Shown here: positions 23,677-36,367 of the stretch, in pieces
Layout of the letters: each line of letters starts with the position of its first letter
Position numbering within the stretch: the first letter of the stretch is position 1
Source of the DNA: Hedera helix
Lineage: Eukaryota; Streptophyta; Magnoliopsida; Apiales; Araliaceae
Direction: 5' to 3'
Length of the DNA: 64,000 nucleotides
Assembly (NCBI GenBank): GCA_947179155.2
Contig: OX359274.1
Coordinates: forward strand, 47,389,564-47,453,563
Notes under the pieces: model-generated
Seen by the model: the letters and a program-made list of their open reading frames with translations, nothing else
What the model was told of the DNA's origin: nothing
The model's database searches: none
Program-made: the position numbers and the translations under genes

Positions 23677-26456
23677 CCCAAATCACTATACTTACTATAG
23701 CTAACTTGGCGCTCACTATAAATGCTAAATCATTAGGTTTATGGATGATTTCCTTTATTCATAAACAAAGTTCTCATCTTAATTCCCAAAGATCTTTCAT
23801 TATTTTATATCAAGCCCTTGTAATCGATACAAGAGACTTAATACCCAATTATGACATTTTATCCTTAAGATTTAGATATTCTATAACTTTACATGTTCCA
23901 ATATCCACGGCATTAAATCATTAGGACGGCTCTTGGGAACAGAGAATCTCGCGGTGAATGTTTGTATCTTCACCCGTGATAAATGTTTGCATCTTTATCC
24001 GTGACAAATGGTTGTATCTTTGTCCGGTGCAAAATTCTCTTTCCGTACAGAACATTACCCAACTAGTTAAAACCCTCACTCGAAACATATTTGGTTATAG
24101 TGATATCTCTTCATATCAATAATCCTATTTATCTGACATTCAGAATAGTAATAACGAGTTATACCTGGGTCCGAGGAACCTTAACGATGGATTTGACCAG
24201 TCAACATCGCTTAGTCCTGTCTCGGATGTACAGCACTCACAAGTTATTTACCGATCCTCATCCAGATAAATAGATCATTATCAATACTATGTTAAGTTTT
24301 AACAATTCTAAGTTTAATCAAAGTAAAGACATAACAAGAATATGTGATGAAACTTGGTATATATTAATATAGAGTTGGTTACACGGTTTGCTTGTTCATA
24401 TTACATAAGTCATCAAGACTTTAAAACAAAAAGACAAGCAATTTAATAAAGCATGTAAACTAATCTATGCATTTCTTCTTTCCTTTCTTCTTCTTAGAAC
24501 CGGAACTTTCGGGTATGTCTGCAATTTAGGTTTATTTGCAAGGGTGAGCATACAAAAGCTCAGCAAGTCTAACACATAGCATATAAGTGAACTTACACTG
24601 ATATGGATTTTAAAGATTTATGGTACAACAATTGATATTACAAATGTTTAACATAGTAAGACTGAGTGGTGGTTAGACCTAGAACTGTTCTTTGTCTTTC
24701 GACTTAGAACCATTTACAGTGGATATAGAAAGGGGATCAACCTAACGACATCCTATGTTATGCATAACATACACTACACTGGACTAATCATGAACAGTGG
24801 TACATATTCGTTCATCTCAGTTTACTTCACATGTCAGGATCGCCCCAAGACAACTTGGTTTGATAAAATAAAGCATGATTCGAAATATATCGCGAATAAG
24901 CATTTCATTTTTCAAGTTATGCCGAAACAAGAAGCAATAACTCACATATCAAAGATTTATAACACGTTGCTTCTAAAAAATGTATAAATCACATCAAGAG
25001 AAAGTAAACAAAGGTTAAGGATAGAAAACTTGCCTTGAAGCAATTTAGGGTTTTCCCGGTAAAGCGTTAAATGCCTACATAATTTGTTTACGCATACTCG
25101 AATATTAGTTTATCGAATTTTACTTCTTAATAAATGTTTTTATAACTTGTTTAGACTATTTCCATAGGTGGTTTTAATTGGAAAATTCTCAAACTCAAAA
25201 ACTCATTTTTAAGTGACTTTATAAAAAGTGGACAGCAACATTGGCTGTCAGACCCCGGCTCAGTTAAACGGCCATAACTTTTTTGTTTTAAAACATTTTT
25301 GAGTCGTTCAAAATTCCACGCGTTCGTAACTTCCGTCTCTACAATTTATGTTTAGACCAAAGTTCGAAATTCCTTACTGATTTACACAGTTTTTGACAAA
25401 AAGGGGACTGCCAGAAACTGTTTCAAAACGTCTTTGACTGAATTGATAAAACATGATACCTTAAGCTTTAATTTGCTAAGATAACATGTTCTAACAATCA
25501 ATAACACTTTATAACATAAAATAAGAAAATCATAAACCTTCATATATAGAGATTTATGACTTTTGCTCAAGAACACACGAAGAACACGAAGAACGAAAAA
25601 ACCGTACATGGTAACGACTATGTTCTTGAGCTTTTGGTTTTCTTACTTGAAATAATTTGAGCATTATAACTGCTTACATAAGTGATTATGACACTTTATA
25701 ATTGACAAAATTTGGTCATTATAACGGCTTGCATAATTGATTAAAACAATTTATAAAAATGCTCAAGAACATACGAAAACGCGGAGAACGGATAAACCGT
25801 ACATGACCACTACGTATGTTCATTGAGCTTTAAACTATGAATTGAAATTCGACATAACAACGACTTGCTCAAGTCATAAGGAACACGGAGAACGAAAAAT
25901 CGTACATGGCTACGACTTATGTTCTTGAGCTTGTCAATAAAAGAAAATTGAACATTATAACAACTATAAAATGAAGAAAATCTCAAGAACACGTGAAGAA
26001 CACGGAGAACGACAATCGTACATGGCTACGACTCGCGTTCTTGAGTTTTATCGACTATAAATTGAAAGAAAAATTAAACATAACAACGACTAAGGATCGT
26101 ACCTTTTGTGATTGCAAGCTTTAACTATTTCTTTGCAATTTCCAATACTTGAAATATAACTATGAATAATAGATATAGAGAGTGATTTTTGCTCTTGATT
26201 TTGTCTTGAAAATGGATGATGAAACAAGTGCACAATGCTTGCTATTTATAGGCCATGCAAAGCTAGGGTATTTTGGTCATTAAGACAACCAAACTTTGGC
26301 TCCAAGTTTGGCTTGGCTTTAACTTTGGCTCCAAGTTTGGCTCCAACTTTGGCTCCAAGTTTGGCTTAACTTTGGCTTGGCTTAGGCTTTAACTTTATCT
26401 ACTAACTAGAGTTAACAACTAACTCAACATTAGTTAATTCTCTACTAAAGCTAGCC
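23677..26456 (-). repeat. Embedded subfamily-1 LTR without its termini
   Basis: Matches the solo LTR from about 1125 to 3790, missing the first bases and roughly the last 450 bp. No TG/CA ends or duplications at its borders, so it arrived by recombination and not by insertion. Short frames within it (23706-23924, 24091-24273, 24760-24987) mirror those of the solo LTR and lack domains. Confidence 0.8.
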
Positions 26457-27489
26457 ACTTGAATTTAAATTGCTTAGAATTTCATGAGCTACAACTTTTA
26501 TTTAGGTTTATAAGGCAGATTCAGACTTTAAATTTTCGAAAATTCGCAAAAATATTCTGCGACTATATTAGACTTAACTTTCTTTGATCCGATTGGTAAA
26601 ACATGATACCTCAAGCATTAATTTGCTAAGATAACATGTTCTAACACTCCGTATCACTTCATAACATAAAAATAACAAAATCATAAACCTACTTATATGG
26701 AAATTTATGACTTTTTCTCAAGAACACGAAGAACGAATCGAAGAACACGAAGAACACGAAGAACAAAGTTTCATCGTTCTTCGTTTCGACTACTAAAACT
26801 TGATGCCACAAGCATTACTTAGCAAGGCCATCATGTTTCATCATCTCATAACACTAAATTACAAAATCATAAACCTACTTATAAGGAAATTTATGACTTT
26901 CACTCAAGAACACGAAGAACACGAAGAACGATAAGAAAAATCGAACATCGTAACGGCTTGTGTTTTGAGCTTTTTAACTAAATACTTGAAATGAAATGGA
27001 CAGTATAACTACTTATAATTTATATTTCACTACTCTAGACATAAAATAAATCGAGCATTATAGCTATTCACATATACTCTACGAATTGAAAAATTACATA
27101 ATAACAACTAGAGATTACCTCTTGGAGTGCAAGCTTTGACAACAATTTGTGCAAGGCTTCAATACTCATCAACAAGATTAATCTATCAATATATCTCTCT
27201 AGCTTTGTTGCTCTAATTTACTTGGTGAATTGGTAAGGATTATGAAGAGTGAAGACTCCTATTTATAGGATTTTCCAAGTTAGGGTAACATGGTAAAAAT
27301 GACAATCAAGCTTTGGCTCCAAGTTTGGCTTGGCTTTAACTTTGGCTCCAAGTTTGGCTTATACTTTGGCTCCAAGTTTGGCTTGGCTCCAACTTTGGCT
27401 CCAAGTTTGGATTATACTTTATCTACTAACTAGAGTTAACAACTAACTCAACATTAGTTAATTCTCTACTAACTTGTATACTTGACTTT
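26457..27489 (-). repeat. LTR fragment
   Basis: Corresponds to about 16663-17697 of the left LTR. Contains hairpin array, TATA box and minisatellite. Both junctions lie inside LTR sequence. Confidence 0.82.
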
Positions 27490-30400
27490 TAATCATATTG
27501 GTTGAATTAGTCTTATTTTAGACTATACATTAAAAATTTCTCTTAACTTTGTCCCTGGATCTTAACTTGATCTCAGTCTCATATGTATACAAGTATCAAC
27601 TTGTATTTCATCCGTATAAATGGATAAAACCATATATAACAGTTTAATTTTAACCTTAGGATTTAAATATTCTATATACGTCCACTTGTAACGGTCTCAT
27701 TCGTACTACAAGTATCAATATACAAAGATATCTCTTCATATCAATAATCCTATTTATATGGTATTCAGAATAGTAATAACGAGTTATACCTGGGTCCGAG
27801 GAACCTTAACGATGGATTTGACCAGTCAACATCGCTTAGTTCTGTCTCAGATGTACAGCACTCACAAGTTATTTACCGATCCTCATCCAGATAAATAGAT
27901 CATTATCAACATTGTTTTAATATTTAACAATTCTACATTATATCAAATTTAAAGACATAACAACATTCTGATGATAATAATTTATATCATTCATTCAATA
28001 TTCGGTTACATGTTTGTTTGTTCGTATTACAACAGTCATTATGACTTATACAAATACAAGTAATAAACATGAAAACCTAATCTACGCTTCATCTTTACGT
28101 TCAAGATCTTCTTAACGTTCATCTTTAATCTGCAAATAAGGTTTTATTCGCAAGAATGAGCACGACGGCTCAGCAAGTCTAACATATTATCACATACACA
28201 GTTTATGCTTTCATATAAACTTTAACATGCTTTGACTGAACATACATCTCAGTTAATAATCATATTAATTTATGCTTAACAATAAACATATTTTATACAT
28301 ACTCATATGCATCATCAAATATCAATTAACATTTAACAGTTAATCAATAACTAACACCATTTAATCACATAAGACCTTCATTCATGTACTTTCACATATA
28401 AACTATCACATAATAACATGAACAATCTTAGAACATACTAAATAACACATAAAAGTTTAGAACTTGCCTCAAATTGAAACTAGGGTTTTCCGGCGGAGCG
28501 TTAAACCCTACACAGTCATTTAGTGCATAAGCGGTTAGATTCATCGTATTATATAACTTCATAAGTCTTATATTAACTTATTTAAACTATTTCAATAGGT
28601 GGAATTATTTGGAAAATTGGTTAACTCAAAAACTCATTTTTAAGCCAAATTTTCGGATTTGGGCAGATTGTTGGACTGCCAGACCCCGGCTCAGTTAAAC
28701 GGCCATAACTTCTTCGTTTTAAAACATTTTTTAGTCGTTCAAAATTCCACGCGTTCGTAACTTCCGTTTCTACAACTTTCATTCAGAAAAAAGTTCGAGA
28801 TTCCTGACAGATTTGTACAGATTTCGGCCTAAAGGTGACTGCTCTAAAACTGATTCATATTTCTGACCTTTTTTATAGTAACAGCCATAACTTTGTCATA
28901 CGAAAACATTTTTGAGTGATTCTTGAATTTAAATTGCTTAGAATTTCATGAGCTACAACTTTTATTTAGGTTTATAAGGCAGATTCAGACTTTAAATTTT
29001 CGAAAATTCGCAAAAATATTCTGCGACTATATTAGACTTAACTTTCTTTGATCCGATTGGTAAAACATGATACCTCAAGCATTAATTTGCTAAGATAACA
29101 TGTTCTAACACTCCGTATCACTTCATAACATAAAAATAACAAAATCATAAACCTACTTATATGGAAATTTATGACTTTTTCTCAAGAACACGAAGAACGA
29201 ATCGAAGAACACGAAGAACACGAAGAACAAAGTTTCATCGTTCTTCGTTTCGACTACTAAAACTTGATGCCACAAGCATTACTTAGCAAGGCCATCATGT
29301 TTCATCATCTCATAACACTAAATTACAAAATCATAAACCTACTTATAAGGAAATTTATGACTTTCACTCAAGAACACGAAGAACACGAAGAACGATAAGA
29401 AAAATCGAACATCGTAACGGCTTGTGTTTTGAGCTTTTTAACTAAATACTTGAAATGAAATGGACAGTATAACTACTTATAATTTATATTTCACTACTCT
29501 AGACATAAAATAAATCGAGCATTATAGCTATTCACATATACTCTACGAATTGAAAAATTACATAATAACAACTAGAGATTACCTCTTGGAGTGCAAGCTT
29601 TGACAACAATTTGTGCAAGGCTTCAATACTCATCAACAAGATTAATCTATCAATATATCTCTCTAGCTTTGTTGCTCTAATTTACTTGGTGAATTGGTAA
29701 GGATTATGAAGAGTGAAGACTCCTATTTATAGGATTTTCCAAGTTAGGGTAACATGGTAAAAATGACAATCAAGCTTTGGCTCCAAGTTTGGCTTGGCTT
29801 TAACTTTGGCTCCAAGTTTGGCTTATACTTTGGCTCCAAGTTTGGCTTGGCTCCAACTTTGGCTCCAAGTTTGGTTTATACTTTATCTACTAACTAGAGT
29901 TAACAACTAACTCAACATTAGTTAATTCTCTACTAACTTGTATACTTGACTTTTACTATTCACGTTTGACTTTTTTCGTATTTATACCGTATAATTTTCG
30001 TATTACTTTCGTATTCTATCCGTATAATTTTCGTATTATACGTGTATTTGTGAATAGTGATTAGGGTTAGGTTATAACCCTTAGGGTTTGAACCCTTAGG
30101 GTTTCTAGGTTTAGGGTTTAGGTTTTAACCTTTTCTAAGTTTAACCAAACCCTAGTTTAGGTTTTCCAAACCCTAGAATTAGGTTTTTAGGTTTTAACCT
30201 TTAAATAACTTTTCGATTTTAATAAGTGTTAAGGTTAATTACTTGAACCGAAACACAAAATCCTACAAATAGATAAACTACATAACACATTTAAAGGTTA
30301 ATACAAGCTTTATAAATCACATAACACATAGTTTAGGTTAAAAGTTTAACCTCTAATCGTAAACGAATCGTAGTTTCGAGTCGTTTTTAATCTTTAATAT

Positions 30401-30497
30401 AGTTCAATGTATTGTTGAGCAATCGTTTTTAGGCTTCTAAATTAACAACCTTTATCATATCTTGACAGATCATTTTTAAAATATTTGAGATATTACA
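27490..30497 (-). repeat. Right LTR lacking 88 terminal bp
   Basis: Corresponds to 15233-18239 of the left LTR and ends at the TGATC duplication. The missing bases are the TGTAACG end, so this copy carries one true terminus only. Confidence 0.88.
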
Positions 30498-30502
30498 TGA
30501 TC

Positions 30503-32690
30503 AACCTCAAGGGGGAGAACCCTAGAGGATTCGATCCCTTTTTCTATTTTTTCCTGTCTTCGTTCGTTTGTTTGTAGTCCGTTTGTTCATTGTTTGTTAT
30601 TTTTGTTTTAGTTCAATCAATGTAAATCTTAATTTTATTCACGGGCTCACAATTATTATTATTATTTACTTGTGGTAGCAATTCATTAACTATACTATAA
30701 GTTTATAGCTGATATTGGATTTTGCAAAAAGTATAAATACTTCGATTTATGTTCAAACAGATTTTTTTTTTAACTCGTTTTTATTTTACATTCCCTTTCC
30801 TTATGCAATGTTAAATGTCTTTTGATCTCTGGTACAACAAAAAATTGTCTCTGAATTAGAGGCATGCAAGGGGATATTAATTTTGAAACGAAGAACGGAA
30901 AAACGGGTTTTCAGATGAAGCAAAAGATCTTAATTAGTTAGGGATATAAATGTGCATTCCTCTTTAATCTCGGTGCATATAATTATGGAGCTGAAAAATG
31001 AATCCAAATAAATGTGTAACTAGTATATATACTATTAATATCCAGAGGCTACTTGGGTTGAAATCATGAGCCTTTTCCCTTAAATAGGAAGCATCCTCTT
31101 AACAAATAATTAATGGTTCCAACACGATCCAGGTGTATAGCTTGCAGTTTATGTTTAGAAGTTTTACTAAAGCTTCCTAAAAACTAGCAAATATTGCCAA
31201 AACCACCGTGCACCTAGTCTTTTGTTTGGATGTCTTAATTAGGTCAAATTTTACTACCAATTTTTCACTCCGTATCTTAAATTAATGAAATTGTATACAT
31301 TTCACTATAAATAAATAATGATGATGTTTATTATATAATAATATATGCAACAATCATAAAATATGCAAGCGTATTCAGAAAGTTTTCTATTCTTACCGCC
31401 GACACAATGCTTCTACTATTATCTTCATGGAAATAAATAACTACCCAGATCATCCTGTCTATTCCCAAATTTCAACTATCGTGTTATCCTTCTTTCATGC
31501 ATGGACAAAACCGTTCGGAGAGAATACTAAAGAATCAGTCTAATATATATGATAATATAAATATATTATTATCTGACAAGACAACTGATCAGTCAAAGCC
31601 TTAGTCACTTAATCATCATTAATTATTGTTTTTTTTACAAACCCCTCCTTCTATTTTTTTTATTAAGATAAATTTATACACATAAATATTAAACACAAAT
31701 TTAAATACAAACTCTTATTTTATTATTAAAAAATAAAATTTGTCAAGTTTCACTTTTTAATACTGAAATGAAAATTTATATCTAAATTTATGTTTTAAAA
31801 TTATATTTATAAACTATTTTTTTTTTTTTTAGCACAAACTACCTTCAAACTTACATTAATAATAAAAAAGTCATCCCACGTCAATTTGTGCACCCTTCCA
31901 AGTAATGGTCGTCTGTTAAGTTCAACAGGGTATAATTGATATAATCGAAATAACACATTTACACACACACACACACACACAAAAAAGAGAAAACGTGATA
32001 ACTCGAATATTAGTAATATTTTAAAAAAATAAAATTAAATGATTGAATAAATGTTACATATTTAAACTTAGTTTAATAAAAAATATGTGTAAAAAGAGGA
32101 TTGAATTTTTTATTTACATGTGATTATGATTCCAATTAGATTATTTAATTTAAATCTATGTGTAATTCTTTTTAAATGAAATTACATGAAATTGTTGTTC
32201 AATGAGTGATGAGATGAGATTATCTAATTATAATATTATATTTAGAGAAAAGCCAAAATTTAAAATGATATGTGAAGTGCTACCTAATTAAATTAAAATA
32301 ATGGTTTTAATTCGAAAATGAAAAGTGACGACTAAGTGAATTAATTTAAGTAATTAATTTCTTTGGATTATGAGGTAAATTTAGGTTGTTAATTTAATAA
32401 CCTAGTTGTTGTCGCGAAATTCTTTCTCTTGCTGAAATCGCCCATCAGCAAAATACTTGCACACTTAACAAGCCGTTAACACCCCACGGAACAGTCGCGA
32501 CTTGGGTCGTCCGGAGATCCTCCGATGTGAGGATAAGTACAGACGATTAACGTCATAATGAAGGACCCAAAAATATATGCTGGATAATGTAAGATATTTG
32601 ATAACTCTCTCTTTCTCTCTCTTTGTATATAGAAAAACATTACCTTGTTTATTTGAGAGATTGTTTGTATATATTCATCCATGTATCGCC
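30503..32690. other. AT-rich intergenic region, no gene seen
   Basis: No coding region supported. A CA dinucleotide run lies at 31961-31981. The 68-codon minus frame at 32476-32682 has no domain. From about 32400 the base composition becomes less AT-rich, leading into the duplicated promoter-like block. Confidence 0.55.
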
Positions 32691-32700
32691 AGACATCCCA

Positions 32701-32960
32701 TCATCCCTTCATGAGTGGAAACATGGCGTCTCCTTCCACTTACTCTAAAACGGTCCAATAAGAAGAGATACTAGAATGGGCTGCCTTTTGACCCAGTCAA
32801 TCAATGTAGATAAAAATGACACAGATGTCCTATCATCCCTTCATGAGTGGAAACATGACGTCTCCTTCCACTTACCCCAATTGGTCCAATAAGAAGAGAT
32901 TTTAGAATGGATTACCCTCTGACCAAGCCTGTCAAGGTAGATAAAAATGACCCAGCCCAA
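32701..32960 (+). repeat. 132-bp tandem duplication upstream of the broken gene
   Basis: TCATCCCTTCATGAGTGGAA at 32701 and again at 32833, each followed by CATG(G/A)CGTCTCCTTCCACTTA, a GGTCCAATAAGAAGAGAT block and TAGATAAAAATGAC. The GGTCCAAT boxes resemble CCAAT elements. A TATATAAA follows at 32965, so this looks like promoter DNA. Confidence 0.8.
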
Positions 32961-32964
32961 CCCT

Positions 32965-32972
32965 TATATAAA
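32965..32972 (+). promoter_or_regulatory. Possible TATA box of the broken gene
   Basis: TATATAAA followed by AATAACCCAGGGCCC. It lies 384 bp before the likely original start codon at 33357. Confidence 0.45.
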
Positions 32973-33356
32973 ATAACCCAGGGCCCAAAGTTAAAATGCA
33001 AGGCCCAATAAATCACATCCCAACATTGCCCCCACTCTCCTATTTTCATAATTTAAAAATAGGAGAGTATCTCGGCTTTTCAATAGTTAGTGCATTACCA
33101 AATAAACACCTCTCTAAAGTCAAATCGTCGCACGCCCCACGTCATTCACCCACATCATGCCCTTTCATTAAATGCAGCCATCCTCATTTTTTGCGCCACT
33201 CATTACCCTTAACAAAGGAAACATTGCCTAGTTGTTGCTCTGTTCGCTGGTACCCCAACTCTTTTGACTTTTAATTCGAAATATTCCCTTTGTAATAGGA
33301 ATCTCCGGCTAAAACCTTCTTTATCACCTCCGATCAATTCCTTTTTATCCACAAGT

Positions 33357-35968
33357 ATGGCCCAGAAACCCGATTCTCCACCTTTCTTTAGTAGCCCCAT
33401 TGACAGCCCCATCACAGAGGATCCGAAAACCCCCATCCTTACCGAAGCCAAGAAAGATGAAGAATCCATTCGAATCCAATACGGCTTTGCCAAGGCCTTC
33501 GATCATGCCAACACTGAGTCCACCATCAATGAGACAGACCTAGAAGCCATCCGGAGCGAGTTCTGAATCCCACTGCAGTATGAACTTAGAGCTCTTGAAA
33601 ACTGCGACAGTATGTATCACCGAGTGGATATGAAGTACACTGCCATTCACATTTAAGCTCTACGATACGGGATTCGTTTCCCCCTATACGATTTTATCAT
33701 TTCTTTCTTTACTCTCACCGAAATAGCCTTATCTCAACTTCTTCCCAACTCTTACATTCATCTCGTCTGTTTCATCGCTTTCTTTCAGGAAGTCGGTGTT
33801 GAACCCTCAATTAATTTTTTCTTTTCCATGTTTACCCTAAACAAGGCCCAAATCCCTGGGTTTCACTACCTGAGTAAAATCTCGGGACACCGAAGCTTAG
33901 CGCAACCCCCCCACCACCAATAAAGGATGGCACTCTAAGTGGTTTTTATATCTACAACACAGAAGTTGACCAACTGCAGAGTTGGAATGAGCCCCAAAAA
34001 ATCAACGTGGGATATGAACGGATGGAGGCCGAACGACAAAAGGAATTCCACAGCTTTATAAGAAAGCTACCGTCGCCGTTGCCCTAGGATATAAGTATCA
34101 TATCCGACGAGGACTGGTTGTTTCGACATGGATGTAAGTCCCCGACCCATGCACGAATTTTATCATGTCTGTGTTTCTGATTCCGATCTTTCTGTTTTAA
34201 TGTTTCTTATTTTCACCTCAGTAGTGCTGACCAAATCAGAAGGTTGGATCTATTCTCCTCCACCTTCAAGTCCTCCCCTATTTACCAAGGAATTCAATGT
34301 GGAGGTACCACAACACCGTAATACTAAATCCCCAATCTCAATCTAACTAATCCAATCCGTTTGGGCCTCCCAAAATGACCCTTCTGGAGCCGCTTCCAAC
34401 GCCCCTACTCAGGCCTCCGACCCTCCCCAAAAGGCTACCCGTATGAAGAAACATGCCAAAAAACCCACTCAAATAGCTCTGGTTGTCCGAGCTTAGTAGA
34501 GAAAGAATACATCTGAGTCTGCCTTTGGCTCAACTGAAGCATGACAACAACTACCACCTGAGGCCATTTCAGCCTTGAAGAGAGATGTGTCCCAGCTAAA
34601 CGAGGCCGATAAGTTGAACATTGCAATGCGAAAATGCCGGAGGCTCGTAAAGGCTCACGACACATCTTCGACTCCAACCTTCACAATTCCTGCCCTATCT
34701 CGGCAACCAGAGCCAACAAAAATCAACCCCGACACTTCCTCTATATCACAAGCTGGGAAAATCACAATGAAAATAGCTGATCCTCAACCGACTCCACCTC
34801 CCAAGACCTCAACAACCAACTCTCCTACCCTAAATTCTCTACCTAAAGCGACTGCCACTACCGACCCACAACCCTCTAGTCCAAGGTATAGCCCATTCTC
34901 CAACTTGCAACTTCAGCAGCTTTTTTCTGAAGTGTCCTTCTGGCCGACCAACGACAGTGCCGAACTCCCTATGCAGTATTTTGAAGTTTTCAACTTCCCT
35001 CGAGATGATGAAAACCTGGACAAACTTACTACACAGGATTTGCTCCTCGACTCCATGGTTCAGCAGGGTCGGGTAAGAATTCCTACTTTGTTTTATTCAT
35101 TCTTTGGTTAGCTCTTGCCTTGCCCTATATTAACTTCCGTTCTTTACGCAATTTCTAGCCTTATTCAGCAGACTCTTAGGTCGAGAGGGTTCAGGACCAA
35201 GCTCATATCAAAAGGTTAAGGAGCTGGAGATTAAGTACTCAAGGGCTAAGCACGAAATTTCCAACCTCAGCAATCAAGTGAGTGAGGTGGCAAAAAATCA
35301 CCGAGATGTCACAAAAGCACCAAGATGTTGCTCAAAAAAGCCACGAGCATGATATAGAGATAAAGAGGCTTCGGTTAGAAAATAAGGGGATTACCCAAGC
35401 CAATCAACAACTAATAAATTGATAGAAGCTACAAATGCCCATGCCAAGTGCTCGGAAGAATCCCATCAACTAAGGCTTCAATGGCAAGCCCTTGAAGAGA
35501 GGAACAACGAGCCCGCCTTGAACATTTAACAACTAAGTGAGGCACATGCCGCTACTCAATCTTTTCTTCAGCAGAATATAGAGGAGAACTGGGCATTCTA
35601 CCAACAGCTCTTACAATAAGCTGAGCTTCCTAAGTGGAATGAAGACCTTTGCCAGCAAGTCTTAGAAGCTCAACGCCAAATAGAAACCTTGGAAACAACG
35701 ATTCGTATGGACTAGGCCGTGCAAGCCTCCACAGAAGAACAACATCAAACAAAGGTTGCTCGTCTCGTTCAACAAAATGAACAACTCCTCAAACAACTAC
35801 AGAGTTTAAATAATCTGCACACCCAACTCAAAGAGGTCAACCGAAAAGGCTTCGCTGAACATGATGAGCTTCAGAAGTATACTGGTACTCTCAAAAAGGC
35901 CTACCATGACCTGAAGGAAGGCACGAAAGAAATGGCCACGACTCAGATGCAAATCATTACCGAGTACA
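33357..35968 (+). pseudogene. Broken gene: putative gypsy-type transposase domain plus coiled coil
   Basis: The original start is probably ATG 33357 (MAQKPDSPP). The frame is stopped by TGA at 33564 and TAA at 33654, yet continues with YGIRFPLYDFIISFF, SQLLPNSYIHLVCFIAFF and GVEPSINFFFSMF. This pattern matches the plant 'putative gypsy type transposon/transposase' N-terminal domain (Pfam PF04195 as I recall it). Frameshifts follow near 33920, where GWHSKWFLY appears in another frame. Plausible introns lie at 34134-34221 and 35073-35158, with GT..AG borders. The open part at 34575-35072 is Pro/Ser/Thr-rich. After it come heptad-rich coiled-coil stretches (35210-35340, 35719-35960) with further stops, such as TAG at 35713. 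Such proteins accompany plant transposable elements and their function is poorly known. It is certainly non-functional as it stands. Confidence 0.75.
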
Positions 35969-36367
35969 GGGCTTTTCTTTTTTGCATTATGTATAATTTT
36001 TTAATTCAATTCGGAAAGACGTTTATTTGGCTTGATCCAGTGTTTTTATTGATTGAATTGGTGTTGATTTGTGTGAATTGTGTGTAACTAGCAATTTGTA
36101 ACATAGGTTATGTTTATGATATTATGGAACCTTCATGTGTCAATTGTGTGTACTATCATTTGATACTCCTACTAGTATTTGTTCAGAACTATTATTTTAT
36201 TCATACAAAAAGTTCTTAAGAAGTTTTTTTTTAAAGTTGCAATTTTTTTTTACATTTTTTGCATCTGTTATCATAAATGGATTTTGTATATATTTCACTC
36301 AAAGGTTTTATGCTTATGCCTGCAGAGTATTTAAAATTTTATCATAGAACTTGGCAAATCATCAGAA

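Larger units (their letters stand above)
15145..30497 (-). mobile_element. 15.4-kb composite LARD-like LTR element with rearranged LTRs
   Basis: One insertion bounded by identical 5-bp duplications TGATC (15140-15144 and 30498-30502). It begins TGTAACGACCCC and ends GATATTACA; its sense strand is minus. The order is: complete LTR (15145-18239), non-coding internal region (18240-20515), start of a second LTR (20516-21624), an inverted LTR piece (21625-23676), an end-less LTR of subfamily 1 (23677-26456), another LTR piece (26457-27489), then an LTR lacking its first 88 bp (27490-30497). The copies look nearly identical by eye, so the rearrangement is recent. No gag, protease, reverse transcriptase or integrase frame is present. 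A mis-assembly of highly similar repeats cannot be excluded, although matching duplications at the far ends argue for a real single locus. Confidence 0.82.

Noticed and set aside
33209..33493. 94-codon minus-strand ORF
   Set aside because: Antisense shadow of the broken plus-strand gene, which shows recognisable domain blocks.
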